A DNA stretch of 64,000 nt. Source: Yoonia maritima. Lineage in GTDB: Bacteria; Pseudomonadota; Alphaproteobacteria; Rhodobacterales; Rhodobacteraceae. Positions 38,006-47,331 of this stretch are shown in pieces (position 1 is the first letter of the stretch; the number at the start of each line of letters is the position of its first letter). The DNA is taken from NCBI RefSeq assembly GCF_002933395.1, contig NZ_PKFN01000010.1:124001-188000 (forward strand), given 5' to 3'. Under the pieces are notes generated by a model. It did no database searches and was not told the origin of the DNA. It was given only the letters and a program-made list of their open reading frames with translations. The position numbers were made by a program, and so were the translations under genes.

Positions 38006-38039
38006 GTTTGCGAATTAATATTGCGCTGCAAGTGCAAAC
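38006..38039 (+). promoter_or_regulatory. GTTTGC/GCAAAC inverted repeats upstream of mcd
   Basis: GTTTGC (38006-38011) and GCAAAC (38034-38039) flank a second inverted pair TTGC-GCT-GCAA (38021-38031). A further CTGCAAAT lies nearby. TTTGC-type motifs are used, as I remember, by ScfR/RamB/PccR acyl-CoA regulators of the ethylmalonyl-CoA and propionyl-CoA pathways. The regulator is inferred. Confidence 0.4.
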
Positions 38040-38078
38040 ACATTATCTCTGCACCTGCAAATTAAGGGGAATCGACGG

Positions 38079-39764
38079 ATGCCACATGATGGACAGGACA
38101 TGACACAGACCAGCAACCCAATTCTGGCCGATCTATTGCAGCTATGTGATGTCGCGCTTCCTGCCGTCGACTATGTAGTGACACGCGCCAAAGCCGCAGT
38201 CCGCGAGACAGTAACCGACGGTGAACGTATCTCTGCACGTCTGATCGAAGAAAACCAAACCGCCGCCCACGGGCTGGCGTGGTTGGCGACCTATGCGCAA
38301 TCCCTGCGCCAAATGCAAAACTGGGCGACCCGCCTAAAGGCAGACGGTAAATTCGGAGAGGTCGAACAGCTGATCCACCAGATCGCATTCGGGGAATACC
38401 TCTGGCAGATCTACGGCGGTATCCCGATGAGCCAAGGCGAGATCCTGCGCCTTCAAGATATCGGCCTGACCCAAGACGAAATGCGGGCGCTGATGCTGCC
38501 CGAAGTGATGACACTCACACAATCAGGCAACACCCAAGCCGCACGCACGCGGCTGGTCGAACTGATGCAAGAACATTCCGCGAATGTGACCGTCGGGGCG
38601 ACTGGCCTTGATGATGAACTCGAAATGATCCGCGAACAGTTCCGCCGCTTTAGCGTTGATAAGGTCGAACCATACGCCCACGACTGGCACCTAAAAGACG
38701 AACTGATCCCGATCGAGGTCATCGACGAGATGGCCGAGATGGGCGTATTCGGCCTGACCATCCCGGAAGAATACGGCGGCTTTGGCCTGTCCAAGGCATC
38801 CATGTGCGTTGTATCCGAAGAACTGTCGCGCGGTTATATCGGTGTTGGTAGCCTTGGCACCCGGTCCGAAATCGCGGCCGAGCTGATCCTTTGCGGCGGC
38901 ACCGAGGAACAAAAACAACATTGGTTGCCCGGCATCGCCAGCGCAGAAATCCTGCCCACGGCCGTCTTTACAGAGCCTAACACTGGGTCTGACCTTGGTT
39001 CACTACGCACCCGCGCGGTCAAGAACGGCGATGACTGGGAGGTCACAGGAAACAAGACGTGGATTACTCACGCCGCACGTACCCATGTCATGACGCTGTT
39101 GGCCCGTACCGACCCAGACACGACCGACTATCGCGGGCTGTCCATGTTCCTTGCAGAAAAGACACCCGGCACCGACGAAGACCCATTCCCAACCCCCGGT
39201 ATGACCGGCGGCGAGATCGAGGTTCTTGGCTATCGCGGGATGAAAGAATACGAACTTGGCTTTGATGGCTTCAAGGTCAAAGGCGAAAACCTGCTTGGGG
39301 GCGAAACTGGCAAAGGTTTCAAACAACTGATGCAGACGTTCGAAAGCGCGCGCATTCAAACCGCCGCCCGCGCCATTGGCGTTGCGCAATCTGCGCTGGA
39401 CGTCGGCATGCAGTACGCCCAAGACCGCAAACAGTTTGGAAAATCGCTCATCGACTTCCCACGTGTGTCGGGCAAGCTGGCCATGATGGCAGTTGAGATC
39501 ATGATCGCCCGCCAATTGACATATTTCAGCGCCGCCGAAAAAGACAACGACCGCCGCTGCGACTTAGAGGCTGGTATGGCGAAACTGTTGGGCGCACGGA
39601 TCGCATGGGCTTGCGCAGATAACGCGCTGCAAATCCACGGTGGCAACGGCTTTGCCCTAGAATACAAGGTCAGCCGTATCCTGTGTGACGCACGTATCCT
39701 GAACATCTTTGAAGGTGCTGCCGAAATTCAGGCACAGGTCATCGCGCGGCGGGTACTGGATTAA
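38079..39764 (+). CDS. mcd: Acyl-CoA dehydrogenase, probably (2S)-methylsuccinyl-CoA dehydrogenase
   Basis: Flavin dehydrogenase of 561 residues. About 170 residues precede the normal acyl-CoA dehydrogenase fold, the extension seen in methylsuccinyl-CoA dehydrogenase of the ethylmalonyl-CoA pathway (acetate assimilation without isocitrate lyase). Core motifs are FGLTIPEEYGGFGL, FTEPNTGSDLGS (FAD/substrate), GNKTWITHA, QDRKQFGKSLIDFP and the C-terminal LNIFEGAAEIQAQV near the catalytic glutamate. AAGGGGA 8 nt before the ATG at 38079 supports this start. Electrons would go to ETF (19.5 kb). Substrate is inferred from architecture. Confidence 0.85.
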   Translation: MPHDGQDMTQTSNPILADLLQLCDVALPAVDYVVTRAKAAVRETVTDGERISARLIEENQTAAHGLAWLATYAQSLRQMQNWATRLKADGKFGEVEQLIHQIAFGEYLWQIYGGIPMSQGEILRLQDIGLTQDEMRALMLPEVMTLTQSGNTQAARTRLVELMQEHSANVTVGATGLDDELEMIREQFRRFSVDKVEPYAHDWHLKDELIPIEVIDEMAEMGVFGLTIPEEYGGFGLSKASMCVVSEELSRGYIGVGSLGTRSEIAAELILCGGTEEQKQHWLPGIASAEILPTAVFTEPNTGSDLGSLRTRAVKNGDDWEVTGNKTWITHAARTHVMTLLARTDPDTTDYRGLSMFLAEKTPGTDEDPFPTPGMTGGEIEVLGYRGMKEYELGFDGFKVKGENLLGGETGKGFKQLMQTFESARIQTAARAIGVAQSALDVGMQYAQDRKQFGKSLIDFPRVSGKLAMMAVEIMIARQLTYFSAAEKDNDRRCDLEAGMAKLLGARIAWACADNALQIHGGNGFALEYKVSRILCDARILNIFEGAAEIQAQVIARRVLD

Positions 39765-40519
39765 TTCAGCACGCGTTGCAGCCCAGCCTGCACTTTTTGC
39801 AATAGCGGCAGATAGGCGGTGACCAGATCATCGACTTCTGCCTGCACTGCGGCGACACCGATATTCAGCGCCGCAACCGTTTGCCCTCGCGTATTCCGGA
39901 CTGGAACAGCGATAGACCGCAGGCCCATCTCGACCTCTTGGTCGATCAACGCATATCCATCACGACGCACCTGCTCCAATCGGGCCATCAAATCGGCCGG
40001 GTCAGTCAGGCTAGTCGCTGTGCGTGGGGTCATGTCACCCTGTTCGATCAGGCTAAGCGCTTCGGCCTCTGGCAATGCCGCCAACAGCACCCGCCCCATC
40101 GACGTGCAATGCGCAGGGAGACGCGAACCGGGCATCAACCCAATCGACATAACGCGGGTCTGCGCAGCACGTGCGACATAAACAATCTCAGTCTCGTCCA
40201 GCAGCGCAACAGACGACGATTGCCCGGTTTGCTGCGATAGCTGATCCAACCACGGCTGTACAATCTGCGGCAATGGCAGCGCGGCCAACGCGCCCATCCC
40301 CAGCCGTAAAACGCGTGGGGTAAGTTGAAAGAACTTGCCGTCGTAATCAGCATAGCCAAGTTCGTTCAGCGTCAACAAACAGCGACGCGCCGTCGCGCGA
40401 TCCAGCCGCGCGTTGGCCGCCGCCTCTGCCACCGAAAGGCGAGGCGTTTCAGCGCTGAACGCCTCGATCACCCTTAATCCCTTAGCGAATGACGAAATAA
40501 AGTCTGTCCGGTTTACCAT
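39761..40519 (-). CDS. IclR-family regulator, probably of the pca genes
   Basis: 252 residues from the ATG at 40519; an earlier in-frame start adds 15 odd residues. The N-terminal winged helix (FISSFAKGLRVIEAF, VAEAAANARLDRATARRCLLTL) is followed by the IclR effector domain. Its start region MVNRTDFISSFAKGL resembles PcaR/PobR-type activators. It is divergent from pcaIJF, with a three-half-site operator in the gap. Its end overlaps mcd by 4 nt. Named by context only. Confidence 0.88.
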   Translation of the reverse strand: MVNRTDFISSFAKGLRVIEAFSAETPRLSVAEAAANARLDRATARRCLLTLNELGYADYDGKFFQLTPRVLRLGMGALAALPLPQIVQPWLDQLSQQTGQSSSVALLDETEIVYVARAAQTRVMSIGLMPGSRLPAHCTSMGRVLLAALPEAEALSLIEQGDMTPRTATSLTDPADLMARLEQVRRDGYALIDQEVEMGLRSIAVPVRNTRGQTVAALNIGVAAVQAEVDDLVTAYLPLLQKVQAGLQRVLN

Positions 40520-40531
40520 GCGAACAGCCTG

Positions 40532-40556
40532 TATCACATTGTGAACAAATATCACA
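40532..40556 (+). promoter_or_regulatory. Three half-site operator candidate between iclR-type gene and pcaI
   Basis: TATCACA (40532-40538), inverted TTGTGA (40539-40544, forming TCACATTGTGA) and a second TATCACA (40550-40556). Two direct and one inverted half-sites match the layout known for IclR-family pca regulators such as PcaU. The sequence repeats are direct evidence; the binding protein is inferred. Confidence 0.5.
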
Positions 40557-40626
40557 ATACGCACGTTTTAGATTGGCCTGTCATACCGAGGGCGTAGTTT
40601 CTTCCCATCCCTGCCAAGAGGTTCCA

Positions 40627-41334
40627 ATGGACAAGACACTACATTCACTCGCCGACGCTGTGTCGGTTATCCCCGATGGGGCAACGATCATGATCGGCGG
40701 TTTCGGCGGCTCTGGCGCGCCAATCGAACTGATCCATGCGCTGATCGACCACCGCCCGCGCAACCTAACTGTGATCAACAACAACGCAGGCAACGGCCAT
40801 ATCGGCATTGCCGCGATGATCGAACAAGACATGGTCGCGAAAATGGTCTGCTCTTTCCCGCGTTCCAAGGACCCTCGCGCGTTCACCGAACGTTACCTTG
40901 CGGGCAAGATCGAACTTGAAATCGTACCCCAAGGCACGCTAGCCGAACGCATTCGTGCGGGTGGTGCTGGCATCCCGGCGTTCTACACCCCCACCAGTTT
41001 CGGAACCGAATTGGCCGAAGGCAAGCCAGTCGAAGAATTCGAAGGGCGGTCATATGTCCAAGAACGTTGGCTCAAGGCTGACTTTGCACTGGTCAAAGCA
41101 GAACGCGGCGATACGCACGGCAACCTGACCTACAACAAGGCAGGCCGTAACTTTGGCCCGCTCATGTGCATGGCCGCGAAAAACACGATCGTTCAGGTCA
41201 GTGAATTGACCCAACCCGGCGCCATTGACCCCGAAACCGTGATCACCCCCGGCATCTTTGTGAACGGTGTGATCGAGGTGCAAAACCCAGCCCAAGAAGA
41301 AGTGCTTAACCTTGCAGAGGCGGTATACCCATGA
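40627..41334 (+). CDS. pcaI: 3-oxoadipate CoA-transferase subunit A
   Basis: Transfers CoA from succinyl-CoA to 3-oxoadipate, with PcaJ. The ATG at 40627 (GAGGT upstream) gives 235 residues starting MDKTLHSLADAVSVIPDGAT. GGFGGSGAPIELIHAL, NNNAGNGHIGIAAMI, FPRSKDPRAFTERYLAG and FYTPTSFGTELAEGK fit subunit A of class I CoA transferases. It overlaps pcaJ by 4 nt and is divergent from the IclR gene. Confidence 0.95.
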   Translation: MDKTLHSLADAVSVIPDGATIMIGGFGGSGAPIELIHALIDHRPRNLTVINNNAGNGHIGIAAMIEQDMVAKMVCSFPRSKDPRAFTERYLAGKIELEIVPQGTLAERIRAGGAGIPAFYTPTSFGTELAEGKPVEEFEGRSYVQERWLKADFALVKAERGDTHGNLTYNKAGRNFGPLMCMAAKNTIVQVSELTQPGAIDPETVITPGIFVNGVIEVQNPAQEEVLNLAEAVYP

Positions 41335-42014
41335 CCCAGATCGACGACATCAAACTAAGCAACGCGCAAATCGCATGGCGTGCCGCACAAGACATCGACG
41401 ATGGGGCCTATGTGAACCTCGGGATCGGGTTCCCTGAAATGGTGGCTCGCTACCAACGCGAAGGCTGCCAAGCGATCTATCACACCGAAAACGGTATCCT
41501 TGATTTCGGCGCACCACCTGCACCCGGGGAAGAAGACTGGGACCTGATCAACGCCGGTAAAAAAGCGGTCACGCTAAACCCCGGCGCATCGTTCTTTCAC
41601 CACGCGGACAGCTTTGCGATGGTACGCGGTGGGCACTTGGATGTTGCGATCCTCGGCGCTTACGAAGTTGCCGAAACAGGTGACCTTGCGAACTGGTCCA
41701 CAGGTCGTGGCGGCGTTCCTGCTGTTGGCGGCGCGATGGATCTGGTGCATGGCGCAAAACGCGTCGCGGTCATCACAGATCACCTAACCAAAAAGGGCGA
41801 TCCGAAACTGGTTTCAAAGTGCTCATTGCCGCTGACGGGCGTTGGCTGCGTAACACGTGTTTATACGTCACTTGCCGTTGTCGACATCGAAGACGGTCAC
41901 TTTGTCCTGCATGAAAAGCTGCCTGCGATTTCGTTCGACGATCTCCAAGCACTGACCGGTGCAACGCTACACATAACAGACACCGTGGGCGATCTAATCG
42001 TCCCTGAACTGTAA
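41331..42014 (+). CDS. pcaJ: 3-oxoadipate CoA-transferase subunit B
   Basis: Catalytic subunit of 227 residues. The glutamate that carries CoA is in YHTENGILDFG; VNLGIGFPEMV and GGHLDVAILGAYEV are subunit B motifs. Length is normal. Between pcaI (4-nt overlap) and pcaF (9-nt gap), in a compact pcaIJF operon. The specificity for 3-oxoadipate rests on the pcaF neighbour and the IclR gene. Confidence 0.95.
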   Translation: MTQIDDIKLSNAQIAWRAAQDIDDGAYVNLGIGFPEMVARYQREGCQAIYHTENGILDFGAPPAPGEEDWDLINAGKKAVTLNPGASFFHHADSFAMVRGGHLDVAILGAYEVAETGDLANWSTGRGGVPAVGGAMDLVHGAKRVAVITDHLTKKGDPKLVSKCSLPLTGVGCVTRVYTSLAVVDIEDGHFVLHEKLPAISFDDLQALTGATLHITDTVGDLIVPEL

Positions 42015-42023
42015 GGTACCACA

Positions 42024-43226
42024 ATGACCCAAGCATATATCTGCGACTACATCCGCACGCCTATCGGACGCTTTGGTGGGGCGCTTGCCCCAGTTCGTGC
42101 CGACGACCTTGGTGCAGTCCCGCTGCGCGCACTCATGGCCCGCCACGACATAGACTGGGCCGAGGTTGACGAGGTCTACTTTGGCTGTGCCAACCAAGCG
42201 GGCGAAGACAACCGCAACGTCGCACGCATGTCCGCGCTATTGGCAGGTCTGCCCGAAACCGTACCGGGTTCAACTGTGAACCGCCTGTGCGGGTCCGGCA
42301 TGGACGCGCTGATCTTGGCCGCTCGCAGCATCAAAGCAGGCGAGGCTGACATGATCATCGCAGGCGGCGTCGAAAGCATGAGCCGCGCACCATTTGTGAT
42401 GCCCAAGGCAACCAGCGCCTATTCCCGCGCGAATGAAATCCACGATACCACCATCGGCTGGCGCTTCGTAAACCCGTTGATGAAATCGCAATATGGCGTC
42501 GATTCGATGCCCGAAACTGCAGAAAACGTGGCCGAAGATTTCAACGTGTCGCGCGAAGACCAAGACGCATTCGCGCTGCGGTCCCAGCATAAAGCAGGCG
42601 TCGCGATGGAAAACGGCACGCTGGCACAAGAAATCACACCAGTGACCATCCCACAGCGCAAGGGTGAAGCGGTTGTTGTCGACACAGACGAACACCCACG
42701 TCCACAAACCACAGCCGAAGCATTGGCCAAACTGCGCGCACCATTCCGTGAGGGCGGGTCTGTGACCGCAGGTAACGCGTCCGGCGTAAATGATGGGGCA
42801 GCCGCGCTGATCATCGCGAACGAGGCCGCGATCAAACGCCACGGGCTGACACCAATCGCACGCGTCATGGGCGGCGCAAGCGCTGGTGTTGCGCCGCGGA
42901 TCATGGGCTTTGGCCCTGCACCTGCATCGCAAAAACTGATGGCACGACTTGGGCTAACCGCTGATGCATTCGACGTGATCGAGCTGAATGAAGCCTTCGC
43001 ATCACAGGGTCTCGCCACGCTGCGCGCGCTTGGCATTGCCGATGATGATGCACGAGTAAACCCAAACGGCGGTGCCATCGCACTGGGTCACCCATTGGGC
43101 ATGTCCGGCGCGCGGATCGCAGGTACTGCGGCACTACAAATGCAACGGACCGGTGGCAAATATGCATTGGCGACGATGTGCATCGGCGTCGGGCAAGGTA
43201 TCGCCGTGGCACTGGAAAGAGTCTAA
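42024..43226 (+). CDS. pcaF: 3-oxoadipyl-CoA thiolase
   Basis: Cleaves 3-oxoadipyl-CoA to succinyl-CoA and acetyl-CoA, the last step of aromatic degradation by the beta-ketoadipate route. 400 residues with intact catalytic motifs: NRLCGSGMDAL (nucleophile Cys), NEAFASQGLATLR, ALGHPLGMSGAR (His) and TMCIGVGQGIA (second Cys). This contrasts with the altered thiolase at 24 kb. A terminator follows. Upstream pca genes (pcaGHBCD) are not in the window. Confidence 0.94.
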   Translation: MTQAYICDYIRTPIGRFGGALAPVRADDLGAVPLRALMARHDIDWAEVDEVYFGCANQAGEDNRNVARMSALLAGLPETVPGSTVNRLCGSGMDALILAARSIKAGEADMIIAGGVESMSRAPFVMPKATSAYSRANEIHDTTIGWRFVNPLMKSQYGVDSMPETAENVAEDFNVSREDQDAFALRSQHKAGVAMENGTLAQEITPVTIPQRKGEAVVVDTDEHPRPQTTAEALAKLRAPFREGGSVTAGNASGVNDGAAALIIANEAAIKRHGLTPIARVMGGASAGVAPRIMGFGPAPASQKLMARLGLTADAFDVIELNEAFASQGLATLRALGIADDDARVNPNGGAIALGHPLGMSGARIAGTAALQMQRTGGKYALATMCIGVGQGIAVALERV

Positions 43227-43236
43227 CTAAGCTAAA

Positions 43237-43270
43237 TGCAGCCCCAAAACACCTTGGGGTTGCATCTTTG
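43237..43270 (+). terminator. Rho-independent terminator after pcaF
   Basis: TGCAGCCCCAA pairs with TTGGGGTTGCA (one G-T pair) across a 6-nt loop, followed by TCTTTG, starting 11 nt after the pcaF stop. The T tract is short. Confidence 0.7.
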
Positions 43271-43379
43271 ACGCAGGTCGAGCCAATTCGACAAATGCAC
43301 ATAGCCTGCAAAGCGTGAACCGGATACTTCTACCAGAGAGGTCATTCTTGGACCGCCCCTGATTATGTCGGAGCGTATT

Positions 43380-44408
43380 GTGCCCAAAACTGTTCTGCTC
43401 ACCGGTGCGTCCGGATACATTGCCAAACACATTGCACTCCAACTTCTTGAAGCAGGCTATCATGTTCGTGGCACCGTCCGAGATCTCGCCCGCAGCGCTG
43501 AGGTCAGCGATGCGATTGCAGCGCATTTGTCGGATACCGATAACCTCGACCAGCGACTTACATTTGCCGCGGTTGATCTGAACAGTGATGACAATTGGGC
43601 CGATGCGATGGCCGGGATCGACACGGTACTTCATACGGCATCTCCGTTTCCCATGGTCCAGCCCAAAGACGAAAACGACCTGATCCGGCCAGCTGTTGAT
43701 GGGGCACTACGGGCGCTAAAAGCCGCCAACAACGCGGGCATCAAACGGGTCATCATGACGTCGTCCACTGCCGCGATCAACGGCTCTGCTCTGCCTGCGG
43801 GCGATACAGCCTATAGTGAAACAAATTGGACCAACCCCGACGACGCCGACATCACGCCTTACACGAAATCAAAAACACTGGCAGAGCTGGCCGCTTGGGA
43901 CTACGTCCGCGACCACGCGCCAGAAATGAAGCTCACAGTCATCAACCCCGGTTTTGTGGTTGGCCCGCCACTGGACAATAAATTTGGCACTTCGGTGCAG
44001 GTCATCGAACGGATTTTACGGGCCAAAGACCCCATGCTCCCCAACTTCGGCTTCACTGCTGTCGACGTTCGCGACGTGGCGGAAATGCACGTGCACGCAA
44101 TCCAAAACGCCGAAACCTTCGGCCAGCGGATCATGACAGTGGACCGATTTATCATGTTCGCCGAAATGGCCAAAGCGATCAAAGCAACCTACCCCCAGCG
44201 TCGGGTGGTTACGCGAACGGCCCCTGATTTCGTTGTGCGGCTGCTAGGCATCTTTGATCCTGCAATCAGGCAGATTATCCCGTCGCTTGGGCGGATCGAA
44301 AAGATCGACAACAGCCGCGCCATGAAAACACTAGGACGCGGGATGCGACAAACGCCCAAAAGCGTGGTCGAAACCGCCGCTCATCTCATCGACAATAACC
44401 TGATTTAG
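43380..44408 (+). CDS. NAD(P)-dependent aldehyde/ketone reductase, dihydroflavonol-reductase-like
   Basis: 342 residues from a GTG at 43380, supported by GGAG 7 nt upstream; an ATG at 43365 adds five residues but lacks a ribosome site. Extended SDR fold: cofactor motif [17 protein letters not shown] (about residue 85), TSSTAAIN (catalytic Ser region), and YTKSK (Tyr/Lys). It resembles dihydroflavonol-4-reductase-type carbonyl reductases common in bacteria. Natural substrate is unknown. Its end overlaps recO by 4 nt. Confidence 0.85.
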   Translation: MPKTVLLTGASGYIAKHIALQLLEAGYHVRGTVRDLARSAEVSDAIAAHLSDTDNLDQRLTFAAVDLNSDDNWADAMAGIDTVLHTASPFPMVQPKDENDLIRPAVDGALRALKAANNAGIKRVIMTSSTAAINGSALPAGDTAYSETNWTNPDDADITPYTKSKTLAELAAWDYVRDHAPEMKLTVINPGFVVGPPLDNKFGTSVQVIERILRAKDPMLPNFGFTAVDVRDVAEMHVHAIQNAETFGQRIMTVDRFIMFAEMAKAIKATYPQRRVVTRTAPDFVVRLLGIFDPAIRQIIPSLGRIEKIDNSRAMKTLGRGMRQTPKSVVETAAHLIDNNLI

Positions 44409-45130
44409 GTGCGGGCAATCGCCTCAATCAACCGCGCACGCGCCGAAGGCACCGGGCGGTCACCCATCGACTTTACCAACCGGTGCTCAAGGAAATACCC
44501 TGTCGTCCGCAACGCGATAACGATCTCTTCGTTTGTTGCGTCGCCCTGCCCCGCCAATACAGGCGGAAGCGGCAATAACCGGTCCGCCCATTCGCCCGCC
44601 GCCTGACGGCTAACCGCGCGACCGGATTTGGGGGACACATATATCAGCTCTTCGTTCGTTCCGCGCACGGCGCAGGCCGACAAATCCATCCCAAATCCCA
44701 TCTCCTCTAGCAGCGCCTGTTCCCACCGCAGATAGGCCAGCGGCCAAAGCTCTGACTGCCCTAACAAATCGAGCAAACTAATCGTCCGCTCATAAAGATC
44801 AGAGTGCGGTTCCCGCTCTGGCAAAACAAGGACAAGTATGGCGCACACCGCGTTCAGCCCCGCCAACGCAAGCCGATCCCCCATAGCGACCGCAGCGCGG
44901 CTGCGGATAGGTTCAACCGTGAATGACCCTAAATGACTGTCCAGCCGCGCTTTCCAAGCCACCGAAAGCTGCGCACCAGGTTGCAATGTTGGGGCAATCT
45001 TACGACTGGTCCCACCGCGCACCACCCCGGCATGCAGACCATGGGCCGCGCTAAACACCTCAATAATAACAGAGGTTTCGCCAAAAGGTCGCGCAGCCAG
45101 CAACGCCGCCTCATCGCGCCATTCGATCAT
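44405..45130 (-). CDS. recO: DNA repair protein RecO
   Basis: RecFOR recombination mediator that loads RecA onto SSB-coated DNA. The 241-residue product has the N-terminal OB fold ([35 protein letters not shown]) and the C-terminal helical domain with [18 protein letters not shown]. Length is normal. It belongs to the era-DUF1491-recO group on the minus strand, but a 267-nt gap with an inverted-repeat element separates it from DUF1491. Confidence 0.94.
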   Translation of the reverse strand: MIEWRDEAALLAARPFGETSVIIEVFSAAHGLHAGVVRGGTSRKIAPTLQPGAQLSVAWKARLDSHLGSFTVEPIRSRAAVAMGDRLALAGLNAVCAILVLVLPEREPHSDLYERTISLLDLLGQSELWPLAYLRWEQALLEEMGFGMDLSACAVRGTNEELIYVSPKSGRAVSRQAAGEWADRLLPLPPVLAGQGDATNEEIVIALRTTGYFLEHRLVKSMGDRPVPSARARLIEAIART

Positions 45131-45194
45131 TGGGGTAATATCCGGATCATTTCACCATATCAGACGCGAAGCCACAAAATTGCAAGCCTCGGCC

Positions 45195-45390
45195 GCCTCC
45201 GGCGGGAGTATTTTGGGCAAGATGATACGAACGACCATCTTGCCCATGTGTAAGGCATACGCCCCATCACCTTGCACGGCCATCGGCTCTCCAGCCTGTA
45301 CCCCGCTTTCTTTGTAGCAAAAGGTACTTAACAACCTGTTACGACGATGCCGCCAAACATCATCTTGCCTAAAATACTCCCGCCGGAGGC
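45195..45390. mobile_element. 196-bp element bounded by 32-bp inverted repeats
   Basis: Left arm 45195-45226 and right arm 45359-45390 are inverted copies of GCCTCCGGCGGGAGTATTTT... and differ at one of 32 positions. The interior has no supported gene; a 60-codon minus-strand frame crossing it looks unlike a protein. No flanking target duplication was found. The arm sequence resembles a dispersed repeat I remember from Rhodobacterales genomes. It interrupts the recO-DUF1491 spacing. It could be a MITE or a long transcript hairpin. Confidence 0.6.
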
Positions 45391-45397
45391 AAGAAGA

Positions 45398-45724
45398 TTA
45401 TTCTAAACCCGGTTCATCCAACAAGTGACGGCCCTGACGGTCCTCAACTTCGATCACCCACAGGTCAGGATCAAACCCACGTTGCTTGCTAATAGAGCTA
45501 TCGACGGCTGACTCATCACCCTCGGTTAAGACAACCCATTTGCGTTCACCCGTCATCAGGTCAAAGCTACGTTGATAGCATGACGCCTGCCCATCCAGCG
45601 TGTTCAGCTTAATCAGAACCGCTCCGGCAGTACTGTCACCGCGTGCAACGACAAAGGCAGGGATATCCAGCAAGCGTAGTCGTGTCAGATAGGCCGACAC
45701 CCAGATGTCTGCTGTCAGCCGCAT
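45398..45724 (-). CDS. DUF1491 family protein
   Basis: 108 residues, uncharacterised but conserved in alphaproteobacteria and usually next to era or recO. Motifs are VSAYLTRLRL, GDSTAGAVLIKLNTLDG, WVVLTEGDE and the C-terminal DPDLWVIEVEDRQGRHLLDEP. Probably cytoplasmic; function unknown. It begins 12 nt after era ends. Confidence 0.87.
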   Translation of the reverse strand: MRLTADIWVSAYLTRLRLLDIPAFVVARGDSTAGAVLIKLNTLDGQASCYQRSFDLMTGERKWVVLTEGDESAVDSSISKQRGFDPDLWVIEVEDRQGRHLLDEPGLE

Positions 45725-45736
45725 CAGTTTACAAGA

Positions 45737-46654
45737 TCACGCATTGCCGTCTTTGAAATCGAGGCCCATCTCTGAATATCGTTCAGATTCCTCAAGCCAG
45801 TTTGGCCGCACCTTAACCTTAACGAAAAGGTGCACACGGCGGCCCAGGAATTCTTCCAATTCCAGCCGGGCGGCTTGGCTGACCGACTTGATCGTCTCGC
45901 CACCTTTGCCAAGCACAATACCCTTATGGCCATCGCGCGCGACATAGATAAGCTGATCAATCCGGGCAGAACCGTCGGGACGTTCTTCCCAGTTTTCAGT
46001 CTCAACAGTCAGCTCATACGGAAGCTCTTGGTGCAGACGGAGTGTCAGCTTTTCGCGCGTCATTTCGGCTGCGATCATCCGCATTGGCAGATCAGCGATT
46101 TGGTCTTCGGGATACAGATACGGGCCTTCAGGAACCTGTTCGACCAGCCAGCTACGCAGCGTATCGCAGCCATGCCCACGTTCCGCCGAAATCATGAACG
46201 TTTCAGCGAATGGGTATGCATCGTTCATGTCTTTGGTCAGCGCGAGCAGCACCTCGGATTTCACTTTGTCGATTTTGTTGATCGCCAACGCGACCTTTGT
46301 CTTGCCAGCACGCTCTTCCAGCGTTTCCAAGATCGCCTTTACACCGTCTGTCATGCCGCGATGCGCTTCTATCAGCAAAACGACGACATCCGCATCAGCG
46401 GCACCGCCCCAAGCGGCGGCGACCATCGCACGGTCAAGACGGCGACGTGGTTTGAACAATCCGGGCGTATCAACGAAGATAAGCTGTGCGTTTTCTTCCA
46501 TCGCTACGCCGCGAATACGGGCGCGCGTGGTTTGCACTTTATGGGTCACGATCGACACTTTCGCGCCAACCATACGGTTCAGCAGCGTCGATTTACCGGC
46601 ATTCGGCTCACCGATTAGCGCAACGAATCCCGCTTTTGTTGGGGCATCAGTCAT
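45737..46654 (-). CDS. era: GTPase Era
   Basis: Ribosome-associated GTPase for 16S rRNA maturation. 305 residues with G1 GEPNAGKS, G2 [10 protein letters not shown]3 DTPGLF, G4 NKID and a C-terminal KH domain (IGKGGE-type: [22 protein letters not shown]). Length is normal. Overlaps rnc by 4 nt; the pair acts in rRNA processing. Confidence 0.97.
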   Translation of the reverse strand: MTDAPTKAGFVALIGEPNAGKSTLLNRMVGAKVSIVTHKVQTTRARIRGVAMEENAQLIFVDTPGLFKPRRRLDRAMVAAAWGGAADADVVVLLIEAHRGMTDGVKAILETLEERAGKTKVALAINKIDKVKSEVLLALTKDMNDAYPFAETFMISAERGHGCDTLRSWLVEQVPEGPYLYPEDQIADLPMRMIAAEMTREKLTLRLHQELPYELTVETENWEERPDGSARIDQLIYVARDGHKGIVLGKGGETIKSVSQAARLELEEFLGRRVHLFVKVKVRPNWLEESERYSEMGLDFKDGNA

Positions 46655-47331
46655 GACTTAACTTTCTTAAGAAGGGCTGTCGCAGCAGCCTGTTCGGCAT
46701 TGCGCTTGGAACCAGCGGTCGCTTGCTCGGCTGGACCGGATTCAAGGCGCACCTCAATGGTAAACACAGGTGCATGGTCAGGTCCAGTTCGCGCGACCTC
46801 TACGTATTGGGGGGGCACCTCGCCACGGGCTTGCGCCCACTCTTGCAAGGCAGTCTTAGCATCCCGTGCGTCGACGGCAACATTATCGATGCGTTTACCC
46901 CACAGGCGCAGCACGGCTGACCGCGCCGCATCAAATCCACCGTCTTGATAAACGGCTGCGATGACAGCCTCCATCGCATCAGCAAGCAGCGCCTCTTTGC
47001 GGCGACCACCAGATTTCATCTCGGAACGGCCCAGCTTTAGCACAGCGCCCAAATCAATCTGGCGGGCAACATCGGCGCAAGCCTCGCGACGAACAAGCGC
47101 GTTATAGCGCGGGGCAAGCAACCCTTCGGGGGCGGATTGGTCGGCCAAAAGCAATGCCTCGGCCATCACCAGCCCCAACACACGGTCGCCCAAGAATTCT
47201 AACCGCTGGTTATCATCCCGGTGCGGGCTGACCATCGACGAATGGGTTACAGCGCGTAACAACAGTTCTGGCTTCGCAAATTGATAGCCAAGCCGGTCGG
47301 AAAACGCAGAGAGTTCAGCTGAAATCTTCAA
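46651..47331 (-). CDS. rnc: Ribonuclease III
   Basis: Double-stranded RNA endonuclease that processes rRNA and mRNA. 226 residues: the catalytic motif [16 protein letters not shown], the second acidic cluster [17 protein letters not shown], and a C-terminal double-stranded RNA-binding domain from about residue 155 ([16 protein letters not shown]). Overlaps lepB and era by 4 nt each, in the lepB-rnc-era order. Confidence 0.97.
   Translation of the reverse strand: MKISAELSAFSDRLGYQFAKPELLLRAVTHSSMVSPHRDDNQRLEFLGDRVLGLVMAEALLLADQSAPEGLLAPRYNALVRREACADVARQIDLGAVLKLGRSEMKSGGRRKEALLADAMEAVIAAVYQDGGFDAARSAVLRLWGKRIDNVAVDARDAKTALQEWAQARGEVPPQYVEVARTGPDHAPVFTIEVRLESGPAEQATAGSKRNAEQAAATALLKKVKS

Noticed and set aside
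45152-45334. 60-codon minus-strand frame in the recO-DUF1491 gap
   Set aside because: It crosses the inverted-repeat arm, has no ribosome site or family motif, and looks like chance or remnant coding.
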